Below, one piece after another: positions 1 to 12,420 of a stretch of DNA of 64,000 bases (positions are counted from its first letter, which is position 1; each line of letters begins with the position of its first letter). The notes beneath the pieces were generated by a model. That model saw only the letters and a program-made list of their open reading frames with translations, was not told where the DNA came from and ran no database searches. The position numbers and the translations under genes are program-made. The DNA is from Uranotaenia lowii (taxonomy: Eukaryota > Arthropoda > Insecta > Diptera > Culicidae), in contig NC_073692.1 in NCBI RefSeq assembly GCF_029784155.1, positions 22,530,444 through 22,594,443 of the forward strand. The letters run 5' to 3'.

Positions 1-312
1 TTTATCAAATCGAGTTTTGAGGGCATACATACATTATTTATGAAATATAATTCAAGAAGATTCCTAGTTTGTATTCGGCGTACGCCGAAATATGAAGTCT
101 TAGGTAGAATAATGATACCTCAATGATGCCTCTTAGTTTTGCTCAACTAAGAAATCAACACAAAATAATGCGCATATTAGACTGATAATAACTTAATTCG
201 TTGTTTGGTTTAAGTTCTATTAAAATTTGAACACGCTAATGAACCTGAATTTTGATCTCCTAAAATTGGATACAAAAAATGCTCTTATTTTGATCTAACT
301 TTTTTGATCGAT
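1..312. other. AT-rich noncoding sequence
   Basis: No open frame, splice-bounded exon or repeat structure could be supported here. Confidence 0.5.
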
Positions 313-531
313 GAACACTTTAATTTTTTTTTGTTTCGATTATAGTCGTTTTACCATCTTTATGGCATTCGCGACTTTATCAGCGTTGCAGTTGGCGGAT
401 TGTTATTGAAAAACTTATCCGGTACAACTGCGTTCGATGTTTACTGTTGGGCTTGAACTCGAGGACATCGGCTCAGGAGACAACAGACTTGCCAACTGAG
501 CTATATCACAAGCCCAGGGGAACACTTTAAT
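313..531 (-). mobile_element. tRNA-derived SINE with 12-bp target site duplication
   Basis: Short interspersed element read on the minus strand. The tRNA-like head has an A-box-like stretch, TATAGCTCAGTTGGCAAG (plus 488-505), and a B-box-like stretch, GAGTTCAAGCCC (plus 449-460). They are spaced about as in an RNA polymerase III internal promoter. The body runs to an A-rich 3' tail at 325-333. The whole is flanked by identical direct repeats GAACACTTTAAT at 313-324 and 520-531, which is the mark of target-primed reverse transcription. The parent tRNA cannot be named because the D and anticodon arms have diverged. It carries no protein and would depend on a LINE for movement. An RTE-type LINE is present at 41.9 kb, but no 3'-tail match between them was established. 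Confidence 0.85.
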
Positions 532-1296
532 GGAACCTTATTAGGGCATCGAATAAAATAAGAAACTTGAAAAAGCTATTATTTTGTTATTGATAGCGAA
601 TTTCGGCTACTATTTGCTACCGATTTTGGGCATCAAAGGCAGCTCGGAAAGTTATATTTCGATTTAGCTGTGCAATTCCCCCTCCAAAATCAAGAGATAT
701 TTAAATATAACAAGTTGCTGAGAAGTAATTATCAAAACTACGGTAAATAAATGTGTTTTTGATATCGAGAAATAGATTATCCATTTCTAAATTGTTACTT
801 CTCGGTTCCTACCTACAAAGACAGTTTTTTTGTTTTCAAAATTCATTTTTCAACTTAAATTACTTCAAATTTTAAAAGAAGATTTTGTTCTTACCTGTGA
901 TGATGATGCTTCTATATTCCCGAGCGAGGAAGCATGGTGAAGACCTGAAAAAGAAGAAAAGAATAAAATATAGTTGATTTGCAATTAATGATAAATGAAG
1001 TTATTTCCCCTTAAATTTGATTCAATTGATTATATGTATATCAAGTAGTTTAACTTATTTTTGAAATGTTTCAATTTTCATTAGTTCATAAGCTTTTATG
1101 TAGTTAGTCGGACCTCGTGTATGTTTATGGTTAGCTACCCTTTGCAGAATATAATCAACAATGTTCCTTAAAACACGCCGACAATCGTTATTAAAGTTGA
1201 GGTTGAGTCAAACTTTTCCATTGGACCGCATACCATCATATACATGGCAATCAAACTAATGCAATATTCATGAAAATTCCGGGACAACAAATAAGA
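532..1296. other. AT-rich noncoding sequence with one possible small exon
   Basis: Nothing convincing except the exon-like segment at 895-944 listed separately. Confidence 0.4.
895..944 (-). other. possible 50-bp exon on the minus strand
   Basis: On the minus strand a pyrimidine-rich CTTCTTTTTCAG precedes, and a GTAAGAAC donor follows, a 50-bp segment richer in GC than its surroundings. Two frames are open across it. No partner exon can be joined with confidence; the GTAAGT donor near 3594 on the same strand is a candidate for the same transcript. It could be a chance match. Confidence 0.2.
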
Positions 1297-1735
1297 CCCC
1301 GAGCAGACTTTCATGGCAAAATTATAGCAAATTTTGCTATCACGCCTTGAGAGCCAAATTTGGTCTCATTTTGCTTGACATAAGGTGGTACACAGCAAAA
1401 ATGAGAGCACAAATTTCCATACTTGGTTAGCAAAGTGATACCAAATTTTGCTAAAATTGAGACCCTAACTACACCTCGTTTTTCGAGAGCTAGGAGAGCA
1501 AAATGATGCCAATTCAAAGCATCCATAGAATTTCTTTGAAAGCAAAATTTAACATCAATAAGCTCTCGAAAAATAAAAAAAGGGAATCGTTAGGCCCTCA
1601 AAACAAGCGAATGTGGCATCACTTTGCCAATCATGTTGTAAATTGTTGCTCTCATTTTGGCAGTGTACCACCTATAGTGAAGCAATATTGACTATCAAGG
1701 CGTGATAGCAAAATTTGCTGATATTTTGCCATACA
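1297..1735. repeat. fold-back repeat with CCCGAGCAGACT tip, GCAAATTTTGC word type
   Basis: The left tip is CCCGAGCAGACTTTCATGGC. Inside are two imperfect inverted arms, about 1311-1500 and 1545-1733. Both contain AGCAAATTTTGCTATCACGC, GGTGGTACAC and AAAATGAGAGCA in mirrored order. Short ORFs on both strands are by-products of the palindrome. The same kind of tip occurs at about 8095 (inverted) and 50806, so this is a dispersed family. No transposase is encoded. The right tip and any target duplication are not clear. Confidence 0.6.
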
Positions 1736-3559
1736 GCTTTCTTTTTTTTTTTTCTCAAAATCGTTCCCTAAATTCAATTGAAATCTTAATTTACTTTTTC
1801 TTTTTGATATAAATACTGAAAATAATTTCGCCTTTTTAATGCAACTAAAATAGATTAACTCACTGATCGCAGTAGAAATCCAAAAAAAATACAGCTAAAT
1901 GAATACAATTATTTTCTAATTTACGAATTTAAAGTAGATTTTTAATGGAATTATGTTTTACAAAAGCTTGAATGAAAACTTTCAAGTATTTGCGTAGTTT
2001 TCACATATGCATGGAATAAAAGACAGCACATTTCAGTAGCAAAATAAGATAGAATAAAGTGCATTTATGTACAAACTATTTAATTTCTCAATCGAACAAA
2101 CTAAAAAAATGTAAGCCAAAAAATCAGTACATCTGTAAACGCCTGAAGATATGTTTTGTTAACATCAAGTCAGTCCCTAGGTAAAGTCTTGTATGAAAGT
2201 TTTATAGTATTGAAGAAATTAACTTTTTTCCTCATTTTAACTCTTTCATGCATGTTTTTTTAAACGGACATTTCATTTATTGATTCAGTGAAATAATATC
2301 ATTTTTATTCAAACAACACATCTGAGCAGGTTTGGAGCTGTTCGAAGTTTTTTGAGTCTGATGAAAATTATGACTTATCTGAATTGATAAATCATTTTTA
2401 AAATTTTTTTAATTTTGTTAATACGATTGTGTAAACTTCTCTCAAACATTGTTCATTCAGTGCAGAAAGGTGTTTATAGCTGATTGAGACTTAAGAAATT
2501 CTAGGAATATCTATATTTATTAAAAAAAAACACCTGGAGGCCATAAATTCAATTGTATATCAAAGAACTTGACTTTAATATTATGATTTTCATTTTTGTT
2601 TTATTAGAGACGTTTTAAATTTTCATTTATGTATAAGAATTTTTAAATCATGTGGAAAAAACTGCAAAAATCCAATTTCATATATTTCTGGAAACCTGAT
2701 AAAGAACGTTTGGTAGAAGTTTGCAAAACCGTATTGGAAAATTAACAAGAACAGATACAATTCATATAAGACTAAAAATAGATGCTTCGAAGCTATTGAG
2801 TTGTTTTATTCAAATTAACATGTTCAGTTATTGCAGTTTGCTATATCCATTCATCAAAACTAAGGTTAAGGTTACAAGGCGTGAAAAAAAATGTAAACTA
2901 ATCTTATTTCGGTTGATGATTTTATCATGCTTTTGGGTCTCTTAGCTTTTTAACGGTGTAAGAAATATTTTATCTACTTACGTGCAGGTATATACATACA
3001 AATAATTGTCAAAAAAAAACTTCGACGGAATAGTCAAACCGGGATTCCAGATGTTGAGGCTGTTTGTTATCGAATTCAAATAAAAGTTGCTCACACTTGC
3101 TATGAAATGGGCCTAGGTCGAAAGCTAGGTCATCGCTCAACCATATACTTTGTCGCAGTAAAAAAAAAGAAAAAAAAAAGAAATAGTTAAAACACATGAT
3201 TTCTAAATGCCACCAGTATAAACGCCTAAATTCATATTTTAAATGTAGGTGATTAAAAAACAAAATCTGTTAACGAAAACGCCTTTGTTTAGACTATGGA
3301 TTTAATGTGGATAAGTAGAACATAATTTGTTGTCTCAACCACTTTATCCAGCCAGATCAATGCTTTCATCACCTAGTATTACAAACAATAATGTCTATGT
3401 CATGAATATCGTCAAATCCATCTCGAGAATTGCATCATAATATCAATGAGTTAATCTAGATCAATATGCAGATGAAAATGAATAAAAACTGAATGACATT
3501 CGTTACCAAATAAAAAAAAATGTTACTGAGAATCCAAAATGTGAGTTTTCAGTACTAAG
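1736..3559. other. AT-rich noncoding sequence
   Basis: Homopolymer-rich sequence with only short ORFs that lack coding character. No element ends or exons were recognised. Confidence 0.5.
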
Positions 3560-4076
3560 AATATTGTGTAGAACAATTATAAGCATCACTTACCCCAGGG
3601 AACTTGATACGAAAATCTGTCTAAACGTATGCCAATGTTCCTCCCGGATTGAACCAGTGTTACGTCGATCATTCCATGCAGAGCAATGTGTCGAGCTTCG
3701 GTTTCTTTGCGATTGCACTTTCATACGGACGACTTTCGAAGTGCAGTGTCCTTCTATCATCGAGAAATAGCAGGAATAATGCAAATGTCGGCGTCAAACG
3801 CGACAGAAATAAAAATGCTGATCAGATTTGCATTGACTCTTGATGGTGGCTTCAAATCTTGGATGCCCGAATATGACCTGCGGTGGAATAAATGTAACTG
3901 GAAGATTCTATTTCCGGGTGCGTGGTCCTGTCCATCTTTCTCCGACAAATCTAAAGCGCAGAATAATACAAACTTTAAAACATTCTCATCAGGATTCACT
4001 ACAATAACGATTTTCACACTGAACTTCGAAGTTTCACAATATCGCGATAACAGAGCAGCAACAGATGAATGATTGT
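3560..4076. other. GC-richer block, possible minus-strand exon
   Basis: Base composition rises here and ORFs are open on both strands: 128 codons plus at 3686-4072, and 64 and 86 codons minus. A minus-strand donor GTAAGT begins at 3593, just after a minus-strand frame ending in SSSLG. That suggests a spliced exon or UTR of a host gene rather than the plus ORF. The frames were not recognised as any family. Confidence 0.25.
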
Positions 4077-4554
4077 TTTGTTTTGTTTGTTTTTCATTTT
4101 ACACGGTGACAAAATATAACCCAAAAGTTGGTAATCTAAACCAGAACTAAAACATCTCTTCACTGTCACAATTTTTAACGCAAAATTAAGTTTGTCGATT
4201 GATTAAAACAGAGTTTCATTATTTGAACTTAAAATTGAGCTTTCTGTTTTCCTTTAATGATACTTTAACTTCAAAACACATATATAGCAAGTTCTTTGAA
4301 AAGAGATTACAGACCGAGAAGATCTTTTCGCGAATGAGAAAAAAAATATATGTTCGTCTGCGAATTTCGTTTGGAGTAGAATCTATATTTGGAACACCTG
4401 TTATATCAATTTCGTGATTACCCAGTCAAACACAAAATTAAGCAGTCGAAGCACAGATTTTTAGGTTTTTTCATTGCATTTGAAATGTTTGCGAATTCTA
4501 TTCCCTCTAAACATCTCATTTGAGTCTCAGTTAAGAATTCCTTGTTATTTCACC
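4077..4554. other. AT-rich noncoding sequence
   Basis: No supported feature. Confidence 0.5.
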
Positions 4555-5068
4555 TAAGGGGGCCGTTCAGATACCACGTGGACAGAAAAATGAGATTTTT
4601 GACCCCCCTCCCCCCCCCCCTCCGTGGACAAGCGTGGACATTTGGCAAACCCCTACCCCCCTCCACGGATGTCCACGTGGACAGAATTGATATTGCTTTT
4701 TTTCTAAATCTAATTTGACAGATAGAAATCACCACTTTTTGCCTTTTTGTTATTGAAATGGCTGATTTAAAAAAAAAGGAATTAATCAGTTCCCGATATA
4801 AAATAATTTTATAATTTTTAAATTTCTAAACTATTCTATTTATAACTTGCTTATTGTTCAAACTTTAACTGGAAAGCTTTGAAAGGTTTGAAAGGTTTTG
4901 ATTTAAACATCTTAATTTTTTTTCACCTTTAGAAAATATTTTGAAGGTAAGTTTGTCCACGTGGACATGACCCAAACCCCTACCCCCCTCTCCGTGGACA
5001 AGCGTGGACATTTTCATACCCCCCTCCCCCCCCCTAAGTTGTCCACGTGGTATGTGGACGGCCCCTAA
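4555..5068. mobile_element. MITE with GGGGCCGT-type ends and TAA duplication, CGTGGACA word type
   Basis: A 508-bp core (4558-5065) has inverted ends: GGGGGCCGTT at left, and the complement of GGACGGCCCC at right. TAA lies directly outside both ends (4555-4557, 5066-5068). A 3-bp TAA duplication with G-rich tips is what PIF/Harbinger-type elements leave; this assignment is inference. Inside each end the order is the word CCACGTGGACA, a C-rich tract, then TCCGTGGACAAGCGTGGACA. The centre is AT-rich with no ORF, so the element is non-autonomous. The elements at 57666 and 60728 share this layout but use different words. Confidence 0.75.
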
Positions 5069-5123
5069 GCTTATTATTTATTAAAATCTATAATCTTAAT
5101 TTGTTCTTGCATTTTATTAAGTA
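5069..5123. other. short AT-rich spacer
   Basis: Nothing supported. Confidence 0.4.
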
Positions 5124-7208
5124 CTAGCTGATTTACCCGGCCTTGCTCGGGCTCACATGAAAGATGAATAAAAATTGATTTGAGTTTCGAAATTTTGAAA
5201 GCTTTTTATTCATCATTTTAACAAATTTGACCATGTTTTGCCATGTAAGCTTTGTAAGTTTTGTTAGCCTTTTAGAAGTTTTAATTAGATTTTTAACAAA
5301 GTTTATCGATTTAACATTATTGAAAAACTTGTTAGGTTTGCTAAAATAATGTCCCTTGAATGCCTATTCATCGAATCAAGAACAAAATTTTAAACTAAGG
5401 TTTCCAGATTGCTCACATTTATCCGGATTTGTCCGAATATTTGACACAAAATTTGAGGGAAATCCGGTCCGGCCCGGTTGACCGGATTTCGTTTGAAAAA
5501 GCCCGGATTTCACCCGGATTAATTCATTTTAACATACAAAAAGGAATTTTTTATGGCAAGTTTTATCCTGACTTGTTTTAAAGTCTAAATACATCCGCTG
5601 ATGAGATTTGATGAAAAAATATTTAAAGTGTTCTCTTCTTGATTTCTACTGAATAATTCCGTGAATTGTACCAAATTTGCTCGGATATTGCACGGATTTT
5701 GAGTTAAACATATTGAAATCAACTACGCGGATTGTGTCAGAAAATTGCCCAGATTTTTTCGGTCCGGACGTCCGGAAAAATTCTGGCAACCTCATCAACT
5801 TTTAATTTTTTTGGGAAGCTTGAATAAATCTAGTCTTTTTATATAATCTTCAAATGATAACAATTGCAATGTATTTTTCATCTTGTCCATGTGTTATCTA
5901 ATGAAAATCCAATATCATAGGCTTGTAAACATATGTACACGACCTCTTTCGAAGATTATCTCACTTATCAAAATGAATGATCTATCGTAGAGTAGTATAT
6001 TTAAATTTAATTTGTACTTATAATGAGAATGATAAGTTGTTTTAGATGTTAAAAGTTTCATTAATAGTTTTTAAAGTTATCAAAAAACAAATCACATTGG
6101 AACCGAAATCACCCATTTTATAATATTATGAAAAAATTTATTTGAGCTTCATTTCATTTATTCTATTTTTTGACACAACTATTCCATTGATTATCATGAA
6201 GAGTGATCAATGTAAAAATCCTTAGAAATCATTTGTTTGAATTTGCACTACTAAAGGCTCTAGTTTTCTCATAATTGGATGGCAGAGTTGAACACATTGT
6301 TGACCAAAAATGACTCAAACTTGGCCAAAGAAATTAAATTGTATGAAATAACAACTTCAGATTTAATTACAAAAAAGTTTTATGCGTTGTATTTGGTTTC
6401 AACTTTTTCCAGAATTGATTTGATTGTCTACCCTGCCTTTTGTATAAATTTCTACACGTCAATCAAAGCATTGAGATTGCAGCCTTCAACTCACAACCCT
6501 TAAAATAGCTTCCTACCCTATGAGGAATTCCAAAAATATGAATATTGTTGGTTCCTAAAAGCTGGAAAATAAGTTTTCACTCAAAATAGTAATTAAACTG
6601 AAGAAGTGAATTCATAATGAAGATGAATCATGCATTGTATTTATACTTCAACTACTGCATATTCTTGTTGACTCTCAACGCCCCCAACGGCAGTTGGGAC
6701 TACTTTGAAAACCACTGTTCAAATCAATTTATTCCTAACATGCGATAAGTTTTTCTTATCCCAAAAGTAGACTTATTATTTCATCCAAGAATCACGTGCT
6801 TGTGCCCTGTGCTACGAACAGTAGACGAAAAAAAGCCCGCCAAAACTTCGGTATCCAAATTTTAATCATTAGCAGGCTTTGATTTGCTGTTCAGTACACG
6901 TGAACTCAGGACGGTCGTTTATAATGCTGGCCCATGGTGATGCTGAAAACAACCCGCCAAGGGGGAAAAAAGTCGGTTGACAAAATGACATGCCATGACT
7001 TTTGATTCGTGAGAATAAAATAGAACGTTGTATGGGAGGGTCCTTTTTCTCAGGTGGGAGGGGCTCATAACTATTACTAAAACCTTACCCTGATCCAACT
7101 ACATCTCTGTACCAAATTTCAGGCTGATCGGTTCAGCGGTGTGGATTTGTATAAGGTGCATACAAACAAACAAACATATATAGTCCAACTCATCTTTATA
7201 TATTAGAT
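5124..7208. repeat. composite dispersed repeat (CTAGCTGATTTACCCGG ... CATACAAACAAACA)
   Basis: The left edge, CTAGCTGATTTACCCGG, is followed by the small hairpin CCCGGCCTTGCTCGGG. The right edge contains ACCAAATTTCAGGCTGATCG, a CAAA-repeat tail and TATATATTAGA. This pairing of edges is typical of an abundant insect interspersed repeat whose class I cannot fix (retroposed or Helitron-like). No protein is encoded. A second repeat is nested at 5399-5791. The interior from 5.8 to 7.0 kb shows no supported gene; a 74-codon ORF at 6279-6503 has no coding support. Confidence 0.45.
5399..5791. repeat. nested CCGGAT-rich repeat with GGTTGCCAG-type ends
   Basis: The edges are roughly inverted: GGTTTCCAG at 5399, and CTGGCAACC ending at 5791. 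The interior repeats CCGGATT, CCCGGATTT and GGTCCGG words on both strands. Fragments of the same family occur at about 13170-13295 and 47829-47960. No coding capacity. Confidence 0.5.
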
Positions 7209-7715
7209 ACACCAAAAAGAAAATTAATAAATAACATACGTTATATTATTATTGATACTTTTTTTTTATTTTAAAGTAGTTTAGAAAAAGTGCTTAGAAT
7301 GTAAAAAATCTTCCATTGCCAATTTTCCAACAAGCCAATTTTTGCCAAATAATAATAACAACAAAAGCCTATATAAGATTCGAGGAAGGACTAAAACAAA
7401 AATTAGATACCCTAGAATACCATCAGTGATTCTTAAAAACACAATAGTGTTGAAAATGAAAATCCTAATTATAACGTAAGAATTTGTATACAGTTTTTCT
7501 GCCTTCATGAAGTTAATAAATTAAAAAATACCTTTATAAAACAGATTCAAGCTGATGTCATCAAGTCTATGAATATCATTTTTTTAAATATAATTTTACT
7601 TAGGTCACAAAATTTAAGGATTTCTTAGCGATTCCAAGTTTGTTATCAGTTCGAATTTTACACAAAGTTATGTCACCCACCAGTTTAACTATTGAACCTT
7701 ATTTAGAAATCTGCT
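7209..7715. other. AT-rich noncoding sequence
   Basis: A 75-codon minus ORF (7281-7508) is low-complexity hydrophobic sequence from AT-rich DNA and is not credible as a gene. Nothing else seen. Confidence 0.4.
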
Positions 7716-8106
7716 TGCTAACAATGCATTCTTTACCAGGTTATGCTATAATTTTGATTTCAGATTTGTATTGTTAACAAAATTGAAGATGCTCAAATGA
7801 TGCCTAATTTTGCTATTGGGTTATGTACAGCAAATGGTGCTATAAATTTGATTTCGGGTTAATATTCTGTCATTCATGCCTTGTTTTGCTTTCAAAATAA
7901 ATTTTATACTAAATTTTGCTGACTGTTTGCTGTTGATACCAAAATATGGTCTCAGCTTGCTGTAAAATAAAAATATATGAAAGCTTAATTATGCCTTATT
8001 TTGCTCTCATACAAAACTTAACGTCGAGAAATGCTATCAGTTTGCTGTTGACACCTTATTATGGTCTCTGTTTGCTATCAATTTGGGCATCATAGTCTGC
8101 TCGAGG
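7716..8106. repeat. dispersed word-repeat copy ending in AGTCTGCTCGAGG, TTTGCTGTTG word type
   Basis: Repeated short words ATGCCTTATTTTGCT, TTTGCTGTTGA and ATTATGGTCTC occur at irregular spacing. The right end, GCATCATAGTCTGCTCG, is the reverse complement of the CGAGCAGACT tip seen at 1297 and 50806. The inner words differ from those of the other copies. No ORF of interest. Confidence 0.5.
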
Positions 8107-9428
8107 TACACCATCACGCCGCCGTTCGAGGAGCTTATTCCGGCACACTTCATTACCCGCCAGGACGAAATGCGCTCGCCGTAAGCCTTCTCGACTATTT
8201 TATGGCGCTACGTGATGTTTTCCCAATCCACATGTCCACATATAAGTATGTATAGGTACAATAATAGCACCCAACGTCGCACCTTTCATATTTGGGTGTT
8301 TCGCGTAAAATTCTCACGTGCATCGCCGCAGGATATTTGGCGAAAATTACGTTTCACTTCGAAGTGTTTCGCTGTGTTTAAGGGTGTCTTTTCCGGAGGA
8401 CATATCAAAATTCGGTAGGTGATTTCCTTTCCTTTTTTTTCGTAAGACTAAGCCCGGGCCATTTTATCGCGGAGACAAATCCGTTTTTATTATTGATTCG
8501 ATTTATTTATAGGTTACGTGAGATGGCGAGATTTTCCGCTGACTAATAGAGACATTTGAAATCCAATCGGCCGGAATTGATAGCCGCCCCTCAATCAACA
8601 TGATGTATTATTTTTATAATCAAAAAACATCGACACAATGAAAGAGGGATGCCATCCCAAAGATTCGACTTGTTTGTCCGAAAAGCGGTATAAATATTTG
8701 TCTAACATTCACCTGGCGCGCTGCTATCTGGATACGGAGGAGAAAATCCATCGAAAGATTTACGGTTGCAACAATGGTGAAGCTGTTCGGTTGAATGATT
8801 TTTTTCCCCTGAGCTATCCTTCTTCCATTGAAAAATGCACAATCGATTCGAACCGAAAGGAAGGAAGGTGGTCTCATTTTCAGCACTGCAAATGTTCCGT
8901 CTCCAATAACGAGCGACCCCAATAATTCCATTTTCCATTAATCTTCCCTAGGACCAGGTCCGGCGGATAAAAGCAGATCAATTGAACCGTTTTATTTGAC
9001 TCATTTGTTCCGGATCGTCCTAGAAAGGTCTTTCGCTTAGATTGATATTTAAATAACCACTTAACGGGTCTGAGAAATAGCTTATTAAGATGTTTATTTC
9101 CTCATTTATAGCCAACATTTCGCAACATAAGCTTAAAAGTTAGACCCCTTCAACCAGAAATGAACGAGAGCAATGAAGTTTATTTGATTTGATTTTCACT
9201 TTTGGAATCCCAAGATGCACTTCTGCACAATTTGAATGCTCTTTTGTGAATCAACTTTGTCAGACTGAAAGTGGAATGTTCAAAGAATTGGGTCACCAAC
9301 TTTCTTTGCTGTGTTATACTGCAAGCTCGAATGGTCGTTCCAGATCGGATTGAAACTTGGAAAAAAAAAACAGAAGAATGGAAAAGTTGAATTAACAGTG
9401 GTCTGAAAAAAACGAAAAATTTTGCGAC
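8107..9428. other. GC-richer unique sequence, no gene recognised
   Basis: Composition resembles unique host intergenic, intronic or UTR sequence. Overlapping ORFs on opposite strands at 8620-8938 (about 80-103 codons) are not supported by splice sites, start context or recognisable domains. Left unassigned. Confidence 0.4.
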
Positions 9429-11532
9429 ATGACAAAAAAAAATGACAAAAATTACAAAATGACAAAAATGACAAAAATGACAAAAATGACAAAAATGACA
9501 AAAATGACAAAAATGACAAAAATGACAAAAATGACAAAAATGACAAAAATGACAAAAATGACAAAAATGACAAAAATGACAAAAATGACAAAAATGACAA
9601 AATGACAAAAATGACAAAAATGACAAAAATGACAAAAATGACAAAAATGACAAAAATGACAAAAATGACAAAAATGACAAAAATGACAAAAATGACAAAA
9701 ATGACAAAAATGACAAAAATGACAAAAATGACAAAAATGACAAAAATGACAAAAATGACAAAAATGACAAAAATGACAAAAATGACAAAATGACAAAAAT
9801 GACAAAAATGACAAAAATGACAAAAATGACAAAAATGACAAAAATGACAAAAATGACAAAAATGACAAAAATGACAAAAATGACAAAAATGACAAAAATT
9901 ACAAAAATGACAAAAATGACAAAAATGACAAAAATGACAAAAATGACAAAATGACAAAAATGACAAAAATGACAAAAATGACAAAAATGACAAAAATGAC
10001 AAAAATGACAAAAATGACAAAAATGACAAAAATGACAAAAATGACAAAAATGACAAAAATGACAAAAATGACAAAAATGACAAAAATGACAAAAATGACA
10101 AAAATGACAAAGATGACAAAAATGACAAAAATGACAAAAATGACAAAAATGACAAAAATGACAAAAATGACAAAAATGACAAAAATGACAAAAATGACAA
10201 AAATGACAAAAATGACAAAAATGACAAAAATGACAAAAATGACAAAAATGACAAAAATGACAAAAATGACAAAAATGACAAATAGACAAAAATGACAAAA
10301 ATGACAAAAATGACAAAAATGACAAAAATGACAAAAATGACAAAAATGACAAAAATGACAAAAATGACAAAAATGACAAAAATTGACAAAAATGACAAAA
10401 ATGACAAAAATGACAAAAATGACAAAAATGACAAAAATGACAAAAATGACAAAAATGACAAAAATGACAAAAATGACAAAAATGACAAAAATGACAAAAA
10501 TGACAAAAATGACAAAAATGACAAAAATGACAAAATGACAAAAATGACAAAAATGACAAAAATGACAAAAATGACAAAAATGACAAAAATGACAAAAATG
10601 ACAAAAATGACAAAAATGACAAAATGACAAAATGACAAAAATGACAAAAATGACAAAAATGACAAAAATGACAAAAATGACAAAAATGACAAAAATGACA
10701 AAAATGACAAAAATGACAAAAATGACAAAAATGACAAAAATGACAAAAATGACAAAAATGACAAAAATGACAAAAATGACAAAAATGACAAAAATGACAA
10801 AAATGACAAAAATGACAAAAATGACAAAAATGACAAAAATGACAAAAATGACAGAAATGACAGAAATGACAAAAATGACAAAAATGACAAAAATGACAAA
10901 AATGACAAAAATGACAAAATGACAAAAATGACAAAAATGACAAAAATGACAAAAATGACAAAAATGACAAAAATGACAAAAATGACAAAAATGACAAAAA
11001 ATGACAAAAATGACAAAAATGACAAAAATGACAAAAATGACAAAAATGACAAAAATGACAAAAATGACAAAAATGACAAAAATGACAAAAATGACAAAAA
11101 TGACAAAAATGACAAAAATGACAAAAATGACAAAAATGACAAAAATGACAAAAATGAATAAAATGACAAAAATGACAAAAATGACGAAAATGACAAAAAT
11201 GACAAAAATGACAAAATGACAAAAATGACAAAAATGACAAAAATGGCAAAAATGACAAAAATGACAAAAATGAAAAAAAAGACAAAAAGACAAAATGACA
11301 AAAATGACAAAAATGACAAAAATGACAAAAATGACAAAAATGACAAAAATGACAAAAATGACAAAAATGACAAAAATGACAAAAATGACAAAAATGACAA
11401 AAATGACAAAAATGACAAAAATGACAAAAATGACAAAAATGACAAAAATGACAAAAATGACAAAAATGACAAAAAAATGACAAAAATGACAAAAATGACA
11501 AAAATGACAAAAATGACAGAAATGACAAAAAA
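9429..11532. repeat. 9-bp satellite array (ATGACAAAA)n
   Basis: About 2.1 kb of head-to-tail 9-bp units, roughly 230 copies, highly homogeneous. There are occasional 8-bp units (one A lost), a 10-bp unit near 10990, a T insertion near 10382 and scattered point variants (ATGGCAAAA, ATGACAGAA, ATGACGAAA). A period divisible by 3 keeps long frames open on both strands (MTK repeats plus; SFL, HFC and VIF repeats minus, up to 782 codons). Those frames shift at every 8- or 10-bp unit and are artefacts of the repeat. The unit differs by one base from the array at 19.8-21.5 kb. Confidence 0.97.
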
Positions 11533-11542
11533 ATTTAACAAC

Positions 11543-12420
11543 AATTCTCAATTCTCAATTCTCAATTCTCAATTCTCAATTCTCAATTCTCAATTCTCAA
11601 TTCTCAATTCTCAATTCTCAATTCTCAATTCTCAATTCTCAATTCTCAATTCTCAATTCTCAATTCTCAATTCTCAATTCTCAATTCTCAATTCTCAATT
11701 CTCAATTCTCAATTCTCAATTCTCAATTCTCAATTCTCAATTCTCAATTCTCAATTCTCAATTCTCAATTCTCAATTCTCAATTCTCAATTCTCAATTCT
11801 CAATTCTCAATTCTCAATTCTCAACTCTCAATTCTCAATTCTCAATTCTCAATTCTCAATTCTCAATTCTCAATTCTCAATTCTCAATTCTCAATTCTCA
11901 ATTCTCAATTCTCAATTCTCAATTATCAATTCCAATTCTCAATTCTCAGTTCTCAATTCTCAATTCTCAATTCTCAATTCTCAATTCTCAATTATCAATT
12001 CTCAATCCTCAATCATCAATTCTTAATTCTCAATTCTCGATACTCAATTCTCTTTTCTCAATCTCAATTCTCAATTCTCAATTCTGAATTCTCTATTCTC
12101 AAATATCAATTCTCAATTCTCAATTCTCAATTCTCAATTCTCAATTCTCAATTCTCAATTCTCAATTATCAATTCTCAATTCTCAATTCTCAATTCTCAA
12201 TTCTCAATTCTCAATTCTCAATTCTCAATTCTCAATTCTAAATTTCTTAATTCTCAATTCTCAATTCTCAATTCTTTATACTCAATTCTCATTTTTCAAT
12301 TCTCGATCCTTATTTCTCAATTCTCAATTCTTCATTCTAGTTCTCAAATAGCAATTCTCAATTCTCAATTTTCAATCCTTATTTTGCAATTCTCAATTCC
12401 GAATTCTTTTTTTTTTTTCA
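11543..12420. repeat. 7-bp satellite array (AATTCTC)n
   Basis: Homogeneous 7-bp repeats to about 11920, then increasingly variant units (AATTATC, AATTCTT, AATCCTC) to about 12420. It starts about 10 bp after the 9-bp array ends, so the two satellites are directly adjacent. The open frame through it (NSQFSIL heptads, from 3 x 7 bp) is a repeat artefact. Confidence 0.96.

Noticed and set aside
3686..4072. 128-codon plus ORF as a gene
   Set aside because: No start context, domain or splice partner; a minus-strand donor at its left favours another reading of the region.
4590..5040. C-rich tracts as quadruplex regulatory elements of a host gene
   Set aside because: They occupy fixed places inside a MITE layout seen three times, so they belong to the element.
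8620..8938. Overlapping sense and antisense ORFs of about 80-103 codons
   Set aside because: Open on both strands in a GC-richer block without other support; neither translation is recognisable.
9429..11532. CRISPR array or telomeric repeat
   Set aside because: No spacers between units, the unit is 9 bp, and it does not match known telomere repeats; the rest of the window is plainly eukaryotic.
9180..12241. Very long ORFs (up to 782 codons) through the first satellite block, both strands
   Set aside because: Produced by 9-bp and 7-bp periods with few stops. Frame changes at each 8- or 10-bp unit, and the same holds in all frames.
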